Below, piece after piece: positions 59,735 to 64,000 of a stretch of 64,000 nt of DNA; within the stretch, counting starts at the first letter, position 1; the number at the start of each line of letters is the position of its first letter. A program made the position numbers and the translations under genes. Source of the stretch: Ficedula albicollis (taxonomy: Eukaryota; Chordata; Aves; Passeriformes; Muscicapidae); contig NC_021675.1 in the NCBI RefSeq assembly GCF_000247815.1, positions 62,302,462-62,366,461 on the forward strand, in the 5' to 3' direction. Below the pieces are notes generated by a model. It did no database searches and had not been told where the DNA came from. It saw only the letters and a list, made by a program, of their open reading frames with translations.

Positions 59735-62700
59735 ATCTGATATTTGCACTGCTGACTTCTAGTGCTTGTATAAGGACATCATAGCTACTATAAATTATAT
59801 GATGCTGTGGGATTTATTTTAATTATTTTCAGTTGTAAATGGTACAAAGCTAAGAAAAAGGGCTTTGTAAAGTATATTCTGATATCTGATAGAGAGGAAC
59901 CAGTTAAAGGAACAGTTTAATGTATATCTTGATTTTGTAAGTGGAAAGGATGGACAGAAAGGGTCAGTATCAGCTTCTACAGCCCAGAAAATACCAAAAA
60001 TAATGAGCCAAGTTAATACCTGAGTACTTTCTAAGCATCCAGACACCCTTCAAAGTTGCAGAAGTGACTACCTAAAGCAGAGACTGGGGTTACCAGGTAG
60101 TTTTTAGTGAAGATGAACCCAGCCACAGAAGGATGTAACCTCTGTTAACTCACTGGTCTGCCAGAGTATCCACCTAAGTTATATGGAATTTGTCTTGCTT
60201 ACCCACTCCTGTATGAAGTACCTTTAACATACAGTTCACTTAAATTTTTTCAGAGGAGCTTAACATTTCTTTAGAGACAGGACTGGGACATAGGCAAATG
60301 TTTGCTTGCCCGCAGTAGCAACACAAATATCCCACAGGTGTTTGTCAGATTCCCTTGAGCAACTGCTGCACTCCTTACAAGAATCAGTTTCCACCAAAAT
60401 TTCTTGGCTGGCCAAAGAAACAAACTCCTTAATTCTGATCTGATAAACTCCCTGAAGGATTCATGATTGTTTGGTTTTTTTTTGTTCCTGTTGCTTCCTT
60501 GCTCAGCACAAACACAATGAACAGGCACCAGGCTGCCAAACACCCTTCATCACCCTGAGCCCTATCTCTGCAGCCCCTGGTCCCAGCCACCCTGGGATTA
60601 ACGATTAGCCCACAACAAAGTAGCTGAACTTTAATTCTCTTGCTCATGTGAGTAAAGCCCCTGAGTCCATGATTAAATCAACCTGTTTTGCAGACACTCT
60701 GGAGCTCTGAAGCACATTTTATAACCAGCTAAGCAAACTACACAAAGCTTTAATTTCCAGTTAAAGCCTCTGCAATGTGGTGTTTCTTTTCCATGGGGGA
60801 GACTGAGTTCCTTGCTATCCCATCTTTACTTGCCAGTGTCAATATTTCCTTCGGTTAAGAAACAACTGCTGCTCTAACAAATTGCACAAATCTGCTGAAC
60901 ATCCCCTGTGTGACTCCAAGGATAGAGATAATTAAACATTCCCTTTTTCTATAATAAAAAACCATTTATTAAAAAAGATAATTCTGATGTTTTAAACACA
61001 CTGAGAGATTTTTCTGTATTTTTGATAGATGCATGCTCAGGCACATTCTTGCAAAATATTACATAACCAGATGTGTCTTTGTACTTTATAGGGGTCTGTA
61101 AAAACTGACAAACCATAAAGACAAAGCTGAAACTTGAAATACATGGAGTTATACTTCTGTGGTTTAAACATCCTCCACAGTGAATATTTTCCTGCTTAAG
61201 ATGATCCAAAATTTCATTAATCATGAAACCTGTACTTCTTTAAATGCTATTCTTTTAACTAGAGAATTTGAGAACAACACAAACCCCTTCTCTTAGGTGG
61301 ATTTGTAAAATAAGGCAGGCAGAAACTGCTAAATACACTATTTAAAAGATCACTTTTCCAGATGTTAAACTGTATCCTTGGGTCCTGTTCTTTGTATTCA
61401 TATCTGCTGTTACATTTATTGCATGTTGTTACATCTAATATCTTACTGTTACACTTAACTGTAAATTGTCATGATATACTGTAAATTTCTACTATACACA
61501 AGTCTTTCTAGGAGATAAATAAAATGCAATAAGAGAGTCCAAATAATTAATTGCCTTTATTAGCCTGTGGATAATTCAGCACTTTGTAGTTTGGCTTTTT
61601 TGCTTACAGGGAACACACAAAGTATCTTTCTGTGTACCTGCTTCTGCATGGTCCTAAACTAATTGGGCAATGTCTCACAAATTGCATAATTGGCTGAACA
61701 TTCCCAGCCTTCTGAGTTTAATCAGGAACACATGGTGCATATCAATAGTCTGCTTCATTACGCCTCAAGAAGATCCAGGCTACTGTCCATTTTCAATTAA
61801 ATTGTATTTTAAAAGAACAGCAACTTGACCTTTTGGAATACCACATAATAGGTTTATAAACTTAAGCAGCTTTGGGGTTTTTTTTCCCCTGGAATAGCTA
61901 ACAAACAAATAGAAATAAGCACCTCTTATTGCAATATGTCACCAAGGATCAGCCTTCAACACAGCTTTGGATCCATTGGCCAAGTCTTGTGATGATAATA
62001 ACACCCGAAAAAAAATCAGTTGCAAAAGAGTACAGACTGGTGTGTCTCTACAGCCTTGGAGCTTCCTGCTAGCATTTGCTTACTAGAAGAACATAGAAGC
62101 TACAAAAGGAAAAGAGTGGGTGTGATCAAACAGCAGAACATTGAGAGGGCTCCAATCCCAAAAGGCTCACCCTTTTGACCAACAGTATGCAAGAGGAAAA
62201 TTATGAAAAAGCCTTTCTAAAGGTAACAAGCATATCACTGCCAGACCTGGGAACAGAACATGCATCTTTTAAGAGGTCAATTAATTTATTCCTCCTTAAT
62301 TCCAACTCTGTTTGAAATATCTATTATTTTAAGATTCTCATTACATCACTGAAAATCTGTAAAACAGCCAAAAAGATTTTACCATCAGCATAATTTTCCT
62401 CTAATTTGGAATACAGGGATTCTTTTTGTTAGCTGTGATGACAGCAGTTGTCAGCCAGCATAGTTCTCTGCATGATCCAAAAGGAGAACTGAATCAGAAG
62501 CAAGCCATTAGATAGCCAAAGCCAGCACTGCTCAGGAACTTTTAGCTGCTACAGGAGATTTCATAACACTGAATAGAAGTCATGAGAGGCTTTTACTGGA
62601 GTATACCAGCAGCTCTGGGAAATCTCACAGGAAAAAAAAAAATCATTCCCCTCCAGCACGTGCTGGCCCTGCTGCTGAAAACCTCTCTGGCCTCTTAAGT

Positions 62701-63796
62701 TGATGGGTTGTGTTGAACAGCTGGGTCACTAAAGTGTACTGTTCTTTTTAACAATAAATACCTGTGACTCATGTGCCCCAATGTTTAGGAATAACACTTT
62801 CCTCCAGCTTGAATGTCACTGTGGCCTTGTGTAAGTGTAAAGTGACAAAGCACTACCATATTTCTAGAGCTCAGAAACAAACCCACACAGTGTGCTTGCT
62901 CATCACCAAATGAGATAAAAGCATAAAACAAAACCAAACAACAAAACTCTGAAAAAATATAAAACTATTTACTAGGCACAACAGCCTAAACAAATGGTAC
63001 AGAGCATCTGCAGACTGAGGTCAGAGGTGATTTAAGTTTATGTGATTGATTACTAGAGACTTTAAATGTCCTTGACCTACATGAATAGAACTACTCCCTC
63101 ATCTAAAAGCCTAAACAGGCACCTACCACTCTCCAGCTAACTATTTGTCTGGCAGAGGTAAGAAAACTACCTTTATTTCAGGTATAAGTAATTTTTTATT
63201 TATTGACAGGTTCTTCAGTGAAAGTCAATCCACTCTTTTTGGAAGTACACTTCCTTCAGTCTCCCACAGGTAGCCAAAAGACTACTAAAGAAAAAAGGAA
63301 CAAAATTTAACCTCTTAGAAGAGAATATTGTGGACACTATGGAATATTTATAGAGCATCTTCCTGGGTCCTGGAAAATCACAAGCCTAACTTCAAATATT
63401 CTAACTTAGGTATTTGGAGATACAATTCTGTCTTGTTGCTGAGAGAAGAACATTCAGTCTTTTGGATAAAGTTAGCCTTTGTGAATGCTAATTCTCCTGT
63501 CCCACCTACCTTCAAAACACAGACCTTTAAAACCCTGGTGTGGATTGTTTTCCGAGTTTAAACCAAAAATATTTGTGGATTATTCAGCTGGACTGCCAAA
63601 GGCATTAGGGTCCAGGAGGAACAAGAGAAGTTATTGTCATTCCTCTCAAGTATTCTCTCATGAGCAAAAACCAGATGTATCCAGATGCCACAGCAGCCAC
63701 CTGACTAATTACATCCAGGATAGACAGAAGATGCAATTCATAAGCAAAGGTAATTAGGGATTTCAAAGACCTGCTAGTTAATATAGAGAGTTTTTG
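59735..63796. other. noncoding stretch, nothing recognised
   Basis: Unique sequence. Positions 61540-61800 contain several homeodomain-like TAATTA/AATTA cores and could be a conserved noncoding element, but that cannot be judged from one genome. Confidence 0.45.
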
Positions 63797-63952
63797 TCAC
63801 TGGAAGTCTTGGAACAAAGTGTAATGTCATTTTAAAAGCTATGTTTCTTGTCTCAATAAGAATATATGCTGGAATTATGGAGTTCAGTATCCTGGTCTGG
63901 CTTATACAGGAAGTCAGATGAGACAATCCTCATGGTCTCTTCTAGCCTCTAA
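63797..63952 (+). mobile_element. old CR1 LINE 3' end
   Basis: TCACTGGAAGTCTTGGAACA resembles the end of the CR1 ORF2 (a SLEV-type motif). About 90 bp downstream, CAGGAAGTCAGATGAGACAA, CCTCATGGTCTCTTCTAGCC and TCTAAATC match the 3' end of older sauropsid CR1 elements. It is a diverged, truncated plus-strand copy. Confidence 0.6.
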
Positions 63953-64000
63953 ATCAGCAAATAAAGAAACAGCAAATATATCTATGACTAGTCATAAAAA

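Overview
This window looks like vertebrate nuclear DNA, most likely from a bird. It is fairly AT-rich, contains no recognisable intact gene, has no bacterial-style gene packing, and carries several decayed fragments of the CR1 LINE family, the dominant interspersed repeat of bird genomes. I cannot tell the species. Nearly all open frames are short and look random, so most of the window reads as intergenic or intronic sequence.

Layout. 1-12.6 kb: single-copy noncoding DNA with a CR1 3' end, an (AAAAT)n microsatellite and five small head-to-tail duplications. 12.6-17.6 kb: the most complex stretch. An interrupted A-tract follows an AATAAA, and a near-identical 2.04 kb direct duplication follows that. 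Its second copy contains a further 399 bp and a 60 bp internal duplication. The duplicated block carries a plausible 129 bp coding exon (43 codons, phase 0-0) that is therefore present three times. 17.6-25.6 kb: single-copy DNA with no gene I can support. 25.6-30.7 kb: four small tandem duplications, two CR1 reverse-transcriptase fragments in opposite orientations, a (GATA)33 array, and a 262 bp duplication whose spacer holds a 57 bp exact copy of the end of that GATA array. 30.7-43.9 kb: mostly featureless, with 480, 85, 80 and 204 bp duplications and two weak exon candidates. 43.9-45.1 kb: a perfectly uniform 11 bp minisatellite of about 106 copies, ending in an (AAGGG)6 tract. 45.1-64 kb: noncoding DNA with four more CR1 remnants and several duplications, including a nested pair at 59.3-59.7 kb.

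The unifying theme is local duplication: about twenty direct repeats with periods from 35 bp to 2 kb, most of them near-identical and therefore young (or assembly-derived). The two items I consider most worth following are the 11 bp array, in which every unit contains a perfect TTCN3GAA (STAT/GAS-type) motif, and the triplicated phase-symmetric exon candidate in the 13-17.5 kb block. No pathway or operon-like cooperation between genes can be inferred here.
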